DNA of 64,000 nucleotides from NCBI RefSeq assembly GCF_900323885.1, contig NZ_OOHJ01000036.1:88288-152287 (forward strand), read 5' to 3'. Position numbers and translations under genes: made by a program. This DNA is from [Actinomadura] parvosata subsp. kistnae. GTDB lineage: Bacteria; Actinomycetota; Actinomycetes; Streptosporangiales; Streptosporangiaceae. Shown here in pieces: positions 30,380 through 39,283 of this stretch (position 1 is the first letter of the stretch; each line of letters begins with the position of its first letter). The notes under the pieces were generated by a model that saw nothing but the letters and a program-made list of their open reading frames with translations, did no database searches and was not told where the DNA came from.

Positions 30380-31102
30380 ATGACCATCGAGCTGGTCCGG
30401 CCGGAATCCCCAGAGCAGCACCACAGCCACCGGGACGTCACCGGTGGCTGGTTGCGGCCGGCCGTTTTCGGGGCGATGGACGGGCTCGTGTCCAACTTCG
30501 CGTTGATCGCCGGGGTGGTGGGCGCGGCCGGGGCCGGGCAGGGGGCGGTGCTGGCCGGGTTCGCCGGGCTGATCGCCGGGGCCTGCTCCATGGCGGCCGG
30601 CGAGTACACGTCCGTGAAGTCGCAGACCGAGCTGATGCGCGCCGAGATCGCCGTCGAGCGGCGGGAGCTGGCGCGCAACCCCGAGGGTGAGCAGGCCGAG
30701 CTGGCGGCGCTGTACCGCGCGCGGGGGCTCGAGCCCGAGCTGGCCGAGCGGGTGGCCGCCGGGCTGTCGGCCGACCCCGAGCAGGCGTTGCGGGTGCACG
30801 TGCGCGAGGAGCTGGGCGTCGACATGGACGACCTGCCCTCCCCCTATGTGGCCGCCGCGTCGTCGTTCGGCGCGTTCTCGGCGGGGGCGCTGGTGCCGCT
30901 GGCGCCGTTCCTGTTCGGGGCGTCGGGGCTGATGGTGGCGCTGGTGCTGAGCGTGGTGGCGTTGTTCGGGTTCGGGGCCGCGGTCGCGGTGATGACCGCG
31001 CGGCCGTGGTGGCTGGGCGGCCTGCGCCAGCTCGCCCTGGGTGTGGGGGCGGCCACGGTCACGTTCGGGCTGGGGCACCTGCTAGGGGTGACCGTCTCCT
31101 GA
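30380..31102 (+). CDS. VIT1/CCC1-family membrane transporter
   Basis: A 240-residue membrane protein of the vacuolar iron transporter family, whose members move Fe2+ or Mn2+ across membranes. The family's first helix is visible in AVFGAMDGLVSNFALIAGVVGA, followed by GACSMAAGEYTSVKSQTE, which carries conserved acidic and Met residues of the ion path. A long charged cytoplasmic helix follows (MRAEIAVERRELARNPEGEQ), then three more spans near the C-terminus. GGAGG precedes the ATG by 5 bases. The metal and direction are not decided by sequence. It converges with the LysE gene, only 2 bp apart. Confidence 0.85.
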   Translation: MTIELVRPESPEQHHSHRDVTGGWLRPAVFGAMDGLVSNFALIAGVVGAAGAGQGAVLAGFAGLIAGACSMAAGEYTSVKSQTELMRAEIAVERRELARNPEGEQAELAALYRARGLEPELAERVAAGLSADPEQALRVHVREELGVDMDDLPSPYVAAASSFGAFSAGALVPLAPFLFGASGLMVALVLSVVALFGFGAAVAVMTARPWWLGGLRQLALGVGAATVTFGLGHLLGVTVS

Positions 31103-31104
31103 TC

Positions 31105-31731
31105 TCAAGGACGGGTGGAAGTGGCCAGTTTGATGCCGAGGCCGATGAGGGCGGCGCCCGTCAGGCCGTCCACGGCCCGGCGGACGGCGGACTTGGCGAA
31201 CACCTTGCGCAGCGCGCCCACCACGTTCGCCACCGTCAGGAACCACACGGCGGTCCCGGCCAGCGCCACCGCCGACAGCGCCGGCACCGAGGCGCCGGAG
31301 CCGAGGAACTGCGGCACCAGCGCCACGAAGAACAGCGCCGCCTTCGGGTTGAGCACGTTCGTCAGCAGCCCCTCGCTGAACGCCGCCCACGAGCCGCGCC
31401 CGCCCGGGTCGGGCACGTCGAGCCGCAGCGCCCCGCCGCCGCGCCAGGCCGCCCGCAGCGACTTGACCCCGAGGTAGAGCAGGTACGCGGCGCCGACCAC
31501 CTTCACCACCGTGAACGCCATGGCCGAGGCGGCCAGCAGCGCCGCCACGCCGGTGGCCGCGGCCACCACCCAGGCGAACACGCCGACCGCGATGCCGGCG
31601 GCGGCCGCCATGCCGTGCCCGCGGCCCGAGACCGCCGAGCGGCGGACCACCACCGCGAAGTCTGGCCCGGGCGACATCGCCCCGAGCATCACCACTCCAC
31701 CGAAAGCCGCGATCTGCGCCATAGCCGTCAT
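31105..31731 (-). CDS. LysE/RhtB-family amino-acid exporter
   Basis: A 208-residue membrane protein with about six spans. The family signature appears at the N-terminus (GGVVMLGAMSPGPDFAVVVRR) and in SEGLLTNVLNPKAALFFVALVPQF. Members export amino acids or their derivatives. ATG 31731 overlaps the TGA of the upstream cupin gene as ATGA, so both are translated from one message. Confidence 0.88.
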   Translation of the reverse strand: MTAMAQIAAFGGVVMLGAMSPGPDFAVVVRRSAVSGRGHGMAAAAGIAVGVFAWVVAAATGVAALLAASAMAFTVVKVVGAAYLLYLGVKSLRAAWRGGGALRLDVPDPGGRGSWAAFSEGLLTNVLNPKAALFFVALVPQFLGSGASVPALSAVALAGTAVWFLTVANVVGALRKVFAKSAVRRAVDGLTGAALIGLGIKLATSTRP

Positions 31732-32267
31732 GGGGTCCACCTTACGAGCACCCGCCCCTCGGGGATCAAGGCGGACCGCTCCCAGGTCCATGTCGGCACC
31801 GTGATCACCTCGGCGGTGCGGTCGAGCGGGATCGGGGTGTCGAGCAGGGCGGAGTGCGGGGTGAGCGGCAGGCCGCCGCGCGGGATGACGACGCTCTCCA
31901 GGGGCGTGCGCTGCGCGGGGCCGTCGGGCTCGTCGCGGTCGCTGCGTACCCAGGTGGCCTGGCCCGCGAAGGCGGTGAACGCGAGCGCGCCGTGCGGGGC
32001 CGCGCACGAGTGGCGCAGCGTGCCGGCGGGCAGCCAGCCGTGCTGCCCCGGCAGGTACGTGATGCCCGACACCCGCAGCTCGCCCGACAGCAGGACGAAC
32101 TCCTCCCCGGCCAGGTAGTGGCCGCGCTCGGCGCGTTCCCAGCCGGGCGGGAAGCGGACGAGCGTGGCCGAGCAGCCCAGCCTGGCCAGCCGGACCGGCA
32201 CGTTGGAGCCGGGCAGCAGGAAGGCGCGGCCGGGCAGCCCGGCGTCGTCGAGCAGATCGATCAGCAC
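31728..32267 (-). CDS. Cupin-domain protein
   Basis: A 179-residue protein with a single cupin-like beta-barrel. The metal-site pattern is RFPPGWERAERGHYLAGEEF (His and Glu ligands), then LPGQHGWLPAGTLRH. A second set of strands completes the barrel. The GTG start lies 7 bp after the stop of the YtfJ-like gene, and the end overlaps the LysE exporter by 4 bp, giving an apparent three-gene operon. Function is unknown; such proteins can be sensors or small-molecule enzymes. Confidence 0.75.
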   Translation of the reverse strand: MLIDLLDDAGLPGRAFLLPGSNVPVRLARLGCSATLVRFPPGWERAERGHYLAGEEFVLLSGELRVSGITYLPGQHGWLPAGTLRHSCAAPHGALAFTAFAGQATWVRSDRDEPDGPAQRTPLESVVIPRGGLPLTPHSALLDTPIPLDRTAEVITVPTWTWERSALIPEGRVLVRWTP

Positions 32268-32274
32268 GGGAGCG

Positions 32275-32619
32275 TCAGCGCCTGCGGCGCCGCTTCTTGA
32301 AGATCGTCCGCAGGGTCAGCAGCAGCACGACCGCCACGATCTGCCCTCCGATGACGATGCGGTTGACGTCGACGGCCGGCCGCCAGTGGGCGTCGTTGTC
32401 CTTGAGCACGTACACGCCCGCCGGCGTCGCCCCGAACCCGAAGCCGCCGCCGCTGCCTCCTCCCTCCTCACCCTTCTCGCTCTTGCCCTGGCCCTGGCCT
32501 CCGCCGCCCCCTTGGGCGACCCTGGCGACGGGGATGACGACGACGTCGCCGTGCTGGATCGGCTCGCCGAAGACGCGCTTGACGGTCGCGGCGTCCTTCG
32601 ACTTCTCCACCAGTTCCAT
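32275..32619 (-). CDS. YtfJ/GerW-family protein
   Basis: A small protein (114 aa from ATG 32619). It begins MELVEKSKDAATVKRVFGEPI and continues with VVVIPVARVAQGGGGG, the strand plus Gly-rich loop typical of the sporulation protein YtfJ/GerW family. A C-terminal hydrophobic segment (IVIGGQIVAVVLLLTL) and a tail of eight residues (KKRRRRRR-like) suggest membrane attachment with a basic cytoplasmic end. ATG 32628 is also in frame, but GGGGAG abuts it directly, whereas it is 9 bases from 32619. Role in actinomycetes is unknown. Confidence 0.75.
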   Translation of the reverse strand: MELVEKSKDAATVKRVFGEPIQHGDVVVIPVARVAQGGGGGQGQGKSEKGEEGGGSGGGFGFGATPAGVYVLKDNDAHWRPAVDVNRIVIGGQIVAVVLLLTLRTIFKKRRRRR

Positions 32620-32674
32620 GATGTCCATCTCCCCATCGTCGCCCCGGAAGGCCGCCCCGTCGAACGGCTCCCGG

Positions 32675-34042
32675 TCAGTCGAACGTCGTGGAGATCTCGT
32701 GCCACCCGCCCGGCGCGATCTCCGCGGCCGGCTCGGGCCCCCAGGACCCCTTCTCGTACGGCAGCGGCGCCTCCTTCATGTCGAGCACCGGCTGCACGAT
32801 CCGCCACGACTCCTCCACCAGGTCGAACCTGGCGAACCTGCGCGGATCGCCGCTGACCGCGTCGAGGAGGATGCGCTCGTAGGCGGCCTCCATCGGCCCG
32901 AGCACCTTGGTGAAGTCGACGCTGACCGGCACCGGCCGGGCGTGCTGCTTGCCCGGCTCCTTGGCCAGCAGGTCGAACGTCACCCCGGCGTCGGGCTGCA
33001 GCCGGAACCGGATGAGGTTGGGGCTCTCGGGCGCGTCGCCGTTGGCGAACATGGTCACCGGCGGCCGGCGCAGCTCCGCGACGACCTCCAGGTCGGTGGT
33101 CGGCAGGGCCTTGCCGGAACGGATGCACCACGGCACCCCGGCCCAGCGCCAGTTGTCGATGTAGGCGCGCAGCGCGACGTAGGTCTCGGTGGTGGAGCCG
33201 GGGCGCACGCCGTCGGTGTCGAGGTAGCCGGTGTACTGGCCGCGGACGACGTCGGCGGGGTCGATGGCCTGGACGGCGCGCAGCACCCGCCACTTCTCGT
33301 CGAGCTGGGCCCGGGCGTCGGTGGACGGCGGCGGGTCCATCGCGAGGATGGCGAGGAGCTGCAGCAGGTGGTTTTGAACGACGTCGCGGACGGTGCCGTT
33401 GGCGTCGTAGAAGGCGCCGCGGTCGCGCACGTCGAAGTCTTCGGCCATGGTGATCTGCACGCTGCGGATGTGCGAGCGGTTCCAGATCGGCTCCAGCAGC
33501 ATGTTGGCGAAGCGGAACACCATGAGGTCTTCGACCGGCTCCTTGCCGAGGAAGTGGTCGACCCTGCGCAGGTGGTCTTCGTCGAAGTGGCGCAGCAGCT
33601 CGCCGTTGAGCTCGCGCGCCGAATTCAGGTCGTGCCCGAACGGCTTCTCCACCACGAGCCGGGCGTTGTCGTTGAGCCCGGCTCCGGCCAGCCCCTCGGC
33701 GACCGCGGCGAACAGCGCCGGCGGCACGGCGAGGTAGTGGACGAGGAAGCCCTTGCCCTCGGTCTCCGCGCGCAGCCGCTCGAACGTGCCGGGGTCGCGG
33801 TAGTCGCCGGCCACCAGCCGCAGGTTGCCGGCCAGCTTCTCGAACGCCGCGTCGTGCACGCCGCCGCACGCCTCGCGGGCATGCTCGCGCAGCCCGTCGA
33901 GGTCGAGGTCGGTCTTGGCCACGCCGATGACCGGCAGGTCGAGCCGGCTGTCGGCCGTCAGCCGGTAGAGAGCGGGCAGCAGCATCTTGCGCGCGAGGTC
34001 GCCCGTGATGCCGAACAGGACGAGCGCGCCCGCCTGCTCCAT
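32675..34042 (-). CDS. zwf: Glucose-6-phosphate dehydrogenase
   Basis: Cytoplasmic first enzyme of the oxidative pentose phosphate pathway: it oxidises glucose-6-phosphate to 6-phosphogluconolactone with NAD(P)+. It is 455 residues, close to family length. The coenzyme-binding fingerprint is LFGITGDLARKMLLPAL, the substrate/catalytic motif is RRVDHFLGKEP (normally RIDHYLGKE), and EKPFGHDL is present. GGAGG lies 6 bases before the ATG. It follows pgi by 13 bp, so the two are co-transcribed and both act on glucose-6-phosphate. Confidence 0.95.
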   Translation of the reverse strand: MEQAGALVLFGITGDLARKMLLPALYRLTADSRLDLPVIGVAKTDLDLDGLREHAREACGGVHDAAFEKLAGNLRLVAGDYRDPGTFERLRAETEGKGFLVHYLAVPPALFAAVAEGLAGAGLNDNARLVVEKPFGHDLNSARELNGELLRHFDEDHLRRVDHFLGKEPVEDLMVFRFANMLLEPIWNRSHIRSVQITMAEDFDVRDRGAFYDANGTVRDVVQNHLLQLLAILAMDPPPSTDARAQLDEKWRVLRAVQAIDPADVVRGQYTGYLDTDGVRPGSTTETYVALRAYIDNWRWAGVPWCIRSGKALPTTDLEVVAELRRPPVTMFANGDAPESPNLIRFRLQPDAGVTFDLLAKEPGKQHARPVPVSVDFTKVLGPMEAAYERILLDAVSGDPRRFARFDLVEESWRIVQPVLDMKEAPLPYEKGSWGPEPAAEIAPGGWHEISTTFD

Positions 34043-34055
34043 GTCATGCCTCCTA

Positions 34056-35687
34056 TCAGACCCGCCGGCCGCGCAGCTCCCGGTATTTGCGGACGAGCTG
34101 CTCGGTGGAGGTGTCGGGGAACGTGGTGGGTGGCTCTTCGGAGGTCAGCGCGGGCGCCAGGTCGAGCGCCATCTTCTTGCCCAGCTCGACGCCCCACTGG
34201 TCGAAGGAGTCGATGCCCCAGATCGTGCCCTCGACGAACACGATGTGCTCGTAGAGGGCGACGAGCTGGCCGAGCGTGGACGGGGTGAGCTTGGGGGCGA
34301 GGATCGTGGAGGTGGGGCGGTTGCCCGGCATGACCTTGTGCGGGACGATCTCGGCCGCGGTGCCCTCGGCGGCGATCTCGTCGGCGGTCTTGCCGAACGC
34401 CAGCGCCGTCGTCTGGGCGAACAGGTTGGCGGTGAGCTGGTCGTGCATGCCCTCGCGGTCTTCGTGGGGCTCGGCGAAGCCGATGAAGTCGGCCGGGACG
34501 AGCCGGGTGCCCTGGTGGAGGAGCTGGTAGAAGGCGTGCTGCCCGTTGGTGCCCGGCTCGCCCCAGAAGATCTCGCCGGTCTTGGCGGTGACGGGGGTGC
34601 CGTCGGCGCGCACGGACTTGCCGTTGGACTCCATCGTGAGCTGCTGCAGGTAGGCGGGGAAGCGGTGCAGCCGCTGGCTGTAGGGCAGGACGGCGCGGGT
34701 CTCGGCGCCGAAGAAGTCGGTGTACCAGATGCCGAGCAGGGCCATCAGCACCGGCATGTTGGCCTCGAACGGGGCGGTGCGGAAGTGCTCGTCGATGGTG
34801 TGGAAGCCGGCCAGCATCTCGCGGAACCGCTCGGGCCCGACGGCGATCATCAGGGACAGGCCGATGGCGCCGTCGTAGGAGTAGCGGCCGCCCACCCAGT
34901 CCCAGAAGCCGAACATGTTGTCGGTGTCGATGCCGAACTCCGCGACCTTGGCGGCGTTGGTGGAGACGGCCACGAAGTGCTTGGAGACGGCGTCCTCGCC
35001 GAGCGCGCCGACCAGCCAGCGGCGCGCGACCCTGGCGTTGGTGAGCGTCTCGAGCGTGGTGAACGTCTTGGAGCTGACCACGAACAGCGTGGTGGCGGGG
35101 TCGAGGCCGGCGAGGTTGCCGGTGATGTCGGCCGGGTCGATGTTGGAGACGAAGCGGGCCGTGATGCCGGCGTCGGCGTAGTCGCGCAGCGCCTCGTAGG
35201 CCATCGCGGGGCCGAGGTCGGAGCCGCCGATGCCGATGTTGACGACGGTCTCGATGGGCTTGCCGGTGGCGCCCTTCCACTCCTTCGAGCGCACGCGGTC
35301 GGCGAAGGCGCTCATCCTGTCGAGCACGGCGTGCACGTCGGCCACGACGTTCTGGCCGTCGACGACCAGCTCGGCGGCACGCGGCAGGCGCAGCGCGACG
35401 TGCAGGACGGCGCGGTCCTCGCTGACGTTGATGTGCTCGCCGGAGAACATGGCCTCGATGCGCTCGCGCAGCCCCGCCCGCTCGGCCAGCGCGGTCAGCA
35501 GGCCGATGGTCTCGCCGGTGGCGCGGTGCTTGGCGTAGTCGAGGTAGAGGTCGCCCGCGGTGACCGTCATGCGCGCGGCCCGGCCGGGATCCTGCGCGAA
35601 CAGCTCCCGCAGATGCCTGCCCGCCAGCTCCTCGTGGTGCTTGCCCAGGGCCGCCCACTCCTGGCTCTGGGTGATGTCGCCGTTCAC
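34056..35687 (-). CDS. pgi: Glucose-6-phosphate isomerase
   Basis: Cytoplasmic glycolytic isomerase interconverting glucose-6-phosphate and fructose-6-phosphate (543 aa, the long form). Visible motifs are VNIGIGGSDLGPAMAYEAL, VVSSKTFTT, WVGGRYS and GTNGQHAFYQLLHQG, the last containing the catalytic His and Glu region. The reading frame is open far upstream, but GTG 35687 is fixed by GAGGAGGA 5 bases before it and by the family's usual N-terminus (QEWAALGKHHEEL). The 150-bp spacer to the divergent xfp gene must contain both promoters. Confidence 0.95.
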   Translation of the reverse strand: MNGDITQSQEWAALGKHHEELAGRHLRELFAQDPGRAARMTVTAGDLYLDYAKHRATGETIGLLTALAERAGLRERIEAMFSGEHINVSEDRAVLHVALRLPRAAELVVDGQNVVADVHAVLDRMSAFADRVRSKEWKGATGKPIETVVNIGIGGSDLGPAMAYEALRDYADAGITARFVSNIDPADITGNLAGLDPATTLFVVSSKTFTTLETLTNARVARRWLVGALGEDAVSKHFVAVSTNAAKVAEFGIDTDNMFGFWDWVGGRYSYDGAIGLSLMIAVGPERFREMLAGFHTIDEHFRTAPFEANMPVLMALLGIWYTDFFGAETRAVLPYSQRLHRFPAYLQQLTMESNGKSVRADGTPVTAKTGEIFWGEPGTNGQHAFYQLLHQGTRLVPADFIGFAEPHEDREGMHDQLTANLFAQTTALAFGKTADEIAAEGTAAEIVPHKVMPGNRPTSTILAPKLTPSTLGQLVALYEHIVFVEGTIWGIDSFDQWGVELGKKMALDLAPALTSEEPPTTFPDTSTEQLVRKYRELRGRRV

Positions 35688-35837
35688 GCGTTTCCTCCTC
35701 GCGTCGCCAAACCGATCATGCCTGGTCCCATCGTCCCGTAACTGCCTACCCCCCGCGGTTGATTCCGCGCACGGCGGAGCCGAGTCTTTAGATGGTTGGG
35801 GGGATTCATCCCGTTCTGTCGAGGAAGCAGCAAGGGC

Positions 35838-38141
35838 ATGGATCGTATAGACGCGTACTGGCGGGCGGCGAACTACCTGTCCGTCGGGCAGATCTACCTG
35901 CTGGACAACCCGCTGCTCACCGAACCCCTGCGACCTGAGCACATCAAGCCGCGCCTGCTCGGCCACTGGGGCACGACGCCGGGGCTGAACTTCTGCTTCG
36001 CGCACCTCAACCGCGTGATCCGCGAGCGGGACCAGGACATGATCTACATCGCGGGCCCGGGGCACGGCGGGCCCGCGGCCGTGGCGCACGCGTGGCTGGA
36101 GGGCTCGTACACCGAGCGGTACCCCGACGTGTCGCAGGACGTGGAGGGCATGCGGCGGCTGTTCCGCCAGTTCTCCTTCCCCGGCGGCGTGCCCAGCCAC
36201 GTGGCGCCGGAGACGCCGGGCTCCATCCACGAGGGCGGCGAGCTGGGGTACGCGCTGGCGCACGCGTACGGGGCCGCGTTCGACAACCCCGACCTGGTCG
36301 TGGCGTGCGTCATCGGCGACGGCGAGGCCGAGACCGGCCCGCTGGCCGCGAGCTGGCACTCCAACAAGTTCCTGGACCGCCGCCGCGACGGCATGGTGCT
36401 GCCCATCCTGCACCTGAACGGCTACAAGATCGCCAACCCGACCGTCCTGGCCAGGATCCCCACCGACGAGCTGATCAAGCTCATGGAGGGGTACGGCTAC
36501 CGCCCCCACCTCGTCGGCGCCGACCACGAGGAGATGGCGGGCACGCTCGACACCGCGTTCGAGGAGCTGGCCGCGTACAAGGCGGGCGACGCCGACCGGC
36601 TGCCGATGATCATCCTGCGCACGCCGAAGGGCTGGACGGGGCCGCGCGAGGTGGACGGCAAGCCGGTCGAGGGCACCTGGCGGGCCCACCAGGTGCCGCT
36701 GGCCACCGTCAGGGAGAACCCCACCCACCTGGCCATGCTGGAGGAGTGGATGCGCTCGTACCGGCCGGAGGAGCTGTTCGGCTCCGACGGCAAGCCGGTC
36801 GAGGACGTCCTGGCGACCGTGCCGGAGGGCCCGCGCCGGATGAGCGCGAACCCGCACACCAACGGGGGCGAGCTGCTGGAGCCGCTGCGGCTGCCCGACT
36901 TCCGCCGGCACGCCGTCGAGGTGAAGGCGCCGGCGGAGCACGAGAGCGAGCCGACGCGCGTGCTCGGCGGGCTCCTGCGGGACGTGATCGCCGCGAACCC
37001 GCGCACGTTCCGGCTGATGGGCCCGGACGAGACGGCCTCGAACCGGCTGTCGGAGGTGTTCGAGGTCACCGACCGCGCCTGGGACGCCGAGCTGCTGCCC
37101 ACGGACGAGAACCTGGGCAGCGGGGGCCGCGTCATGGAGGTGCTGAGCGAGCACCTGTGCCAGGGCTGGCTGGAGGGCTACCTGCTGACCGGGCGGCACG
37201 GCCTGTTCAACTGTTACGAGGCGTTCATCCACATCGTGGACGCCATGTTCAACCAGCACGCCAAGTGGCTGGAGTCGTCGCAGAAGATCTCGTGGCGGCG
37301 GCCGGTGGCGTCGCTGACGTACCTGCTGTCGTCGCACGTGTGGCGGCAGGACCACAACGGGTTCAGCCACCAGGACCCGGGCTTCCTCGACGTCGTCGTC
37401 AACAAGAAGGCGTCCGTGGTGCGCGTCTACCTGCCGCCGGACGCCAACACACTGCTGTCGGTGGCCGACCACTGCCTGCGCTCCAGGGACTACGTGAACG
37501 TGATCGTGGCCGGCAAGCAGCCCGTGCTCGACGTGTTCACCATGGACGAGGCCATCGCCCACAACACGCGCGGCCTGGGCATCCTGCCGTGGGCGTCCAC
37601 CGACGAGGGCACCGAGCCGGACGTCGTGCTGGCCTGCGCCGGCGACGTGCCGACCCTGGAGACGCTGGCCGCCGCCGCGCTGCTGCGCGAGCACCTGCCG
37701 GAGCTGAAGGTCAGGGTCGTGAACGTGGTCGACCTCATGCGGCTGCAACCGCCGTCGGAGCATCCGCACGGCATGCCGGACGCCGAGTTCGACACACTGT
37801 TCACCACGGACCGGCCGATCATCTTCAACTTCCACGGCTACCCGTCGCTGATCCACCAGCTCACCTACCGGCGGCACGGCCACGCCAACATCCACGTGCG
37901 CGGCTACAAGGAGGAAGGCACGACCACGACGCCGTTCGACATGTGCATGCTGAACGACATCGACCGCTTCCACCTGGTCATCGACGTGATCGACCGGGTG
38001 CCCGGGCTCGGCAGCAAGGCCGCGCACCTGCGCCAGCGCATGAGCGACGAGCGACTGCGCGCCCGCGCGTACACGCGCGAGCACGGGGAGGACCCCGCCG
38101 ACATCAGGTCGTGGACATGGCCGGGCACATCCTCGTCCTGA
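35838..38141 (+). CDS. xfp: Phosphoketolase (xylulose-5-P/fructose-6-P)
   Basis: A thiamine-diphosphate enzyme (767 aa) splitting xylulose-5-phosphate, and possibly fructose-6-phosphate, into acetyl phosphate and an aldose phosphate. Typical blocks are DRIDAYWRAANYLSVGQIYL, GPGHGGPA, the TPP/Mg site IGDGEAETGPLAASWHSNKF, and SHVWRQDHNGFSHQDPG. ATG 35838 gives the normal family start. The gene overlaps ackA by 25 bp, so acetyl phosphate can pass straight to acetate kinase. Divergent zwf-pgi feeds the same hexose and pentose phosphates. Whether fructose-6-phosphate is used cannot be read from the sequence. Confidence 0.95.
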   Translation: MDRIDAYWRAANYLSVGQIYLLDNPLLTEPLRPEHIKPRLLGHWGTTPGLNFCFAHLNRVIRERDQDMIYIAGPGHGGPAAVAHAWLEGSYTERYPDVSQDVEGMRRLFRQFSFPGGVPSHVAPETPGSIHEGGELGYALAHAYGAAFDNPDLVVACVIGDGEAETGPLAASWHSNKFLDRRRDGMVLPILHLNGYKIANPTVLARIPTDELIKLMEGYGYRPHLVGADHEEMAGTLDTAFEELAAYKAGDADRLPMIILRTPKGWTGPREVDGKPVEGTWRAHQVPLATVRENPTHLAMLEEWMRSYRPEELFGSDGKPVEDVLATVPEGPRRMSANPHTNGGELLEPLRLPDFRRHAVEVKAPAEHESEPTRVLGGLLRDVIAANPRTFRLMGPDETASNRLSEVFEVTDRAWDAELLPTDENLGSGGRVMEVLSEHLCQGWLEGYLLTGRHGLFNCYEAFIHIVDAMFNQHAKWLESSQKISWRRPVASLTYLLSSHVWRQDHNGFSHQDPGFLDVVVNKKASVVRVYLPPDANTLLSVADHCLRSRDYVNVIVAGKQPVLDVFTMDEAIAHNTRGLGILPWASTDEGTEPDVVLACAGDVPTLETLAAAALLREHLPELKVRVVNVVDLMRLQPPSEHPHGMPDAEFDTLFTTDRPIIFNFHGYPSLIHQLTYRRHGHANIHVRGYKEEGTTTTPFDMCMLNDIDRFHLVIDVIDRVPGLGSKAAHLRQRMSDERLRARAYTREHGEDPADIRSWTWPGTSSS

Positions 38142-39283
38142 ACACCGGCTCGTCCTCCATCAAGTACGAGCTGGTGGACGTGCGGACCGGGCGGCGGCCC
38201 GCGCGGGGGCTGGTGGAGCGGATCGGCGAGCGTTCTGGGCGGCTCACCCATCATGCGGGCGACGGGCCGCCGTACGAGCGGGAGGCCGCCTTCCCCGGCC
38301 ACGGTGAGGGGCTGGACGCGATGCTGGAGGCGTTCGCGGCGGCGGGCCCCGAGCTGGCCCCGGTCGCGGTCGGGCACCGCGTCGTGCACGGCGGCGACCG
38401 GTTCGCCGAGGCGGTGCTCATCGACGACGCCGTCATCGCGGCCATCGAGGAGCTGGCGCCGCTCGCGCCGCTGCACAACCCGGTCAACCTGACCGGGATC
38501 CGGCTGGCGTCCAAGGTGTTCCCCGGCGTGCCGCAGGTGGCGGTGTTCGACACGGCCTTCCATCGCACGTTGCCGCCGGAGGCGTACACGTACGCGGTGC
38601 CGCGCGAGTGGGGCGTGCGCCGGTTCGGCTTCCACGGCACCTCGTGCGCCTACGTCTCCCGCCGCGCCGCCGCCGTGCTCGGCCGCGACCTGGCCGACCT
38701 CAACCTGATCGTGCTGCACCTGGGCAACGGCGCCAGCGCCACCGCCATCTCGGGCGGGCGCAGCGTCGACACCTCCATGGGCCTGACCCCGCTGGAAGGG
38801 CTGGTCATGGGCACCCGCTCCGGCGACGTGGACCCGGGGCTGGCGGGGTACCTCGCCCGCGTGCGAGGGCTGGACGCCGAGCACGTCGAGGACGCGCTCG
38901 GCCACAAGAGCGGGCTGCTCGCCCTCGCCGGGACCGGCGACATGCGGGAGGTCCGCGCGCGTGACGGCGCGGACGCGCGGCTGGCGCTGCGGATCTACAC
39001 GCGGCGCATCCGCAAGTACGTCGGCGCCTTCTACGCGCTGCTCGGCCGGGTGGACGCGATCGTCTTCACCGGCGGGGTGGGCGAGCACGACGCCGCCACC
39101 CGCGCCGAGTCGCTGGCCGGGCTGGAGCGGCTCGGCATCGCCATGGACGCCGCGCTCAACGAGGCCGACGCGACCGGGGAGCGGGCGGTGTCCCCGCCCG
39201 ATGCCGAGGTGCCCGTCCTGGTCGTCCCCACCGACGAGGAGTGGGAGATCGCCCGCCAGGCCCTGGCCCTGATCGGCGGCTGA
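38117..39283 (+). CDS. ackA: Acetate kinase
   Basis: Converts acetyl phosphate plus ADP to acetate plus ATP (388 aa, cytoplasmic). ASKHA-fold motifs are visible: LVLNTGSSSIKYEL at the N-terminus, VGHRVVHGGDRF, FDTAFH, RFGFHGTSCAYVS and TGGVGEHD. ATG 38117 lies inside the xfp 3' end; an in-frame GTG is two codons earlier. No phosphotransacetylase gene is beside it, so the pair xfp-ackA forms a short ATP-yielding acetate branch. It ends one base before the convergent histidine kinase gene. Confidence 0.95.
   Translation: MAGHILVLNTGSSSIKYELVDVRTGRRPARGLVERIGERSGRLTHHAGDGPPYEREAAFPGHGEGLDAMLEAFAAAGPELAPVAVGHRVVHGGDRFAEAVLIDDAVIAAIEELAPLAPLHNPVNLTGIRLASKVFPGVPQVAVFDTAFHRTLPPEAYTYAVPREWGVRRFGFHGTSCAYVSRRAAAVLGRDLADLNLIVLHLGNGASATAISGGRSVDTSMGLTPLEGLVMGTRSGDVDPGLAGYLARVRGLDAEHVEDALGHKSGLLALAGTGDMREVRARDGADARLALRIYTRRIRKYVGAFYALLGRVDAIVFTGGVGEHDAATRAESLAGLERLGIAMDAALNEADATGERAVSPPDAEVPVLVVPTDEEWEIARQALALIGG

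Noticed and set aside
35688..38084. Extension of the pgi frame far upstream across xfp
   Set aside because: It is antisense to phosphoketolase. The GTG at 35687 has a strong ribosome-binding site and the family N-terminus.
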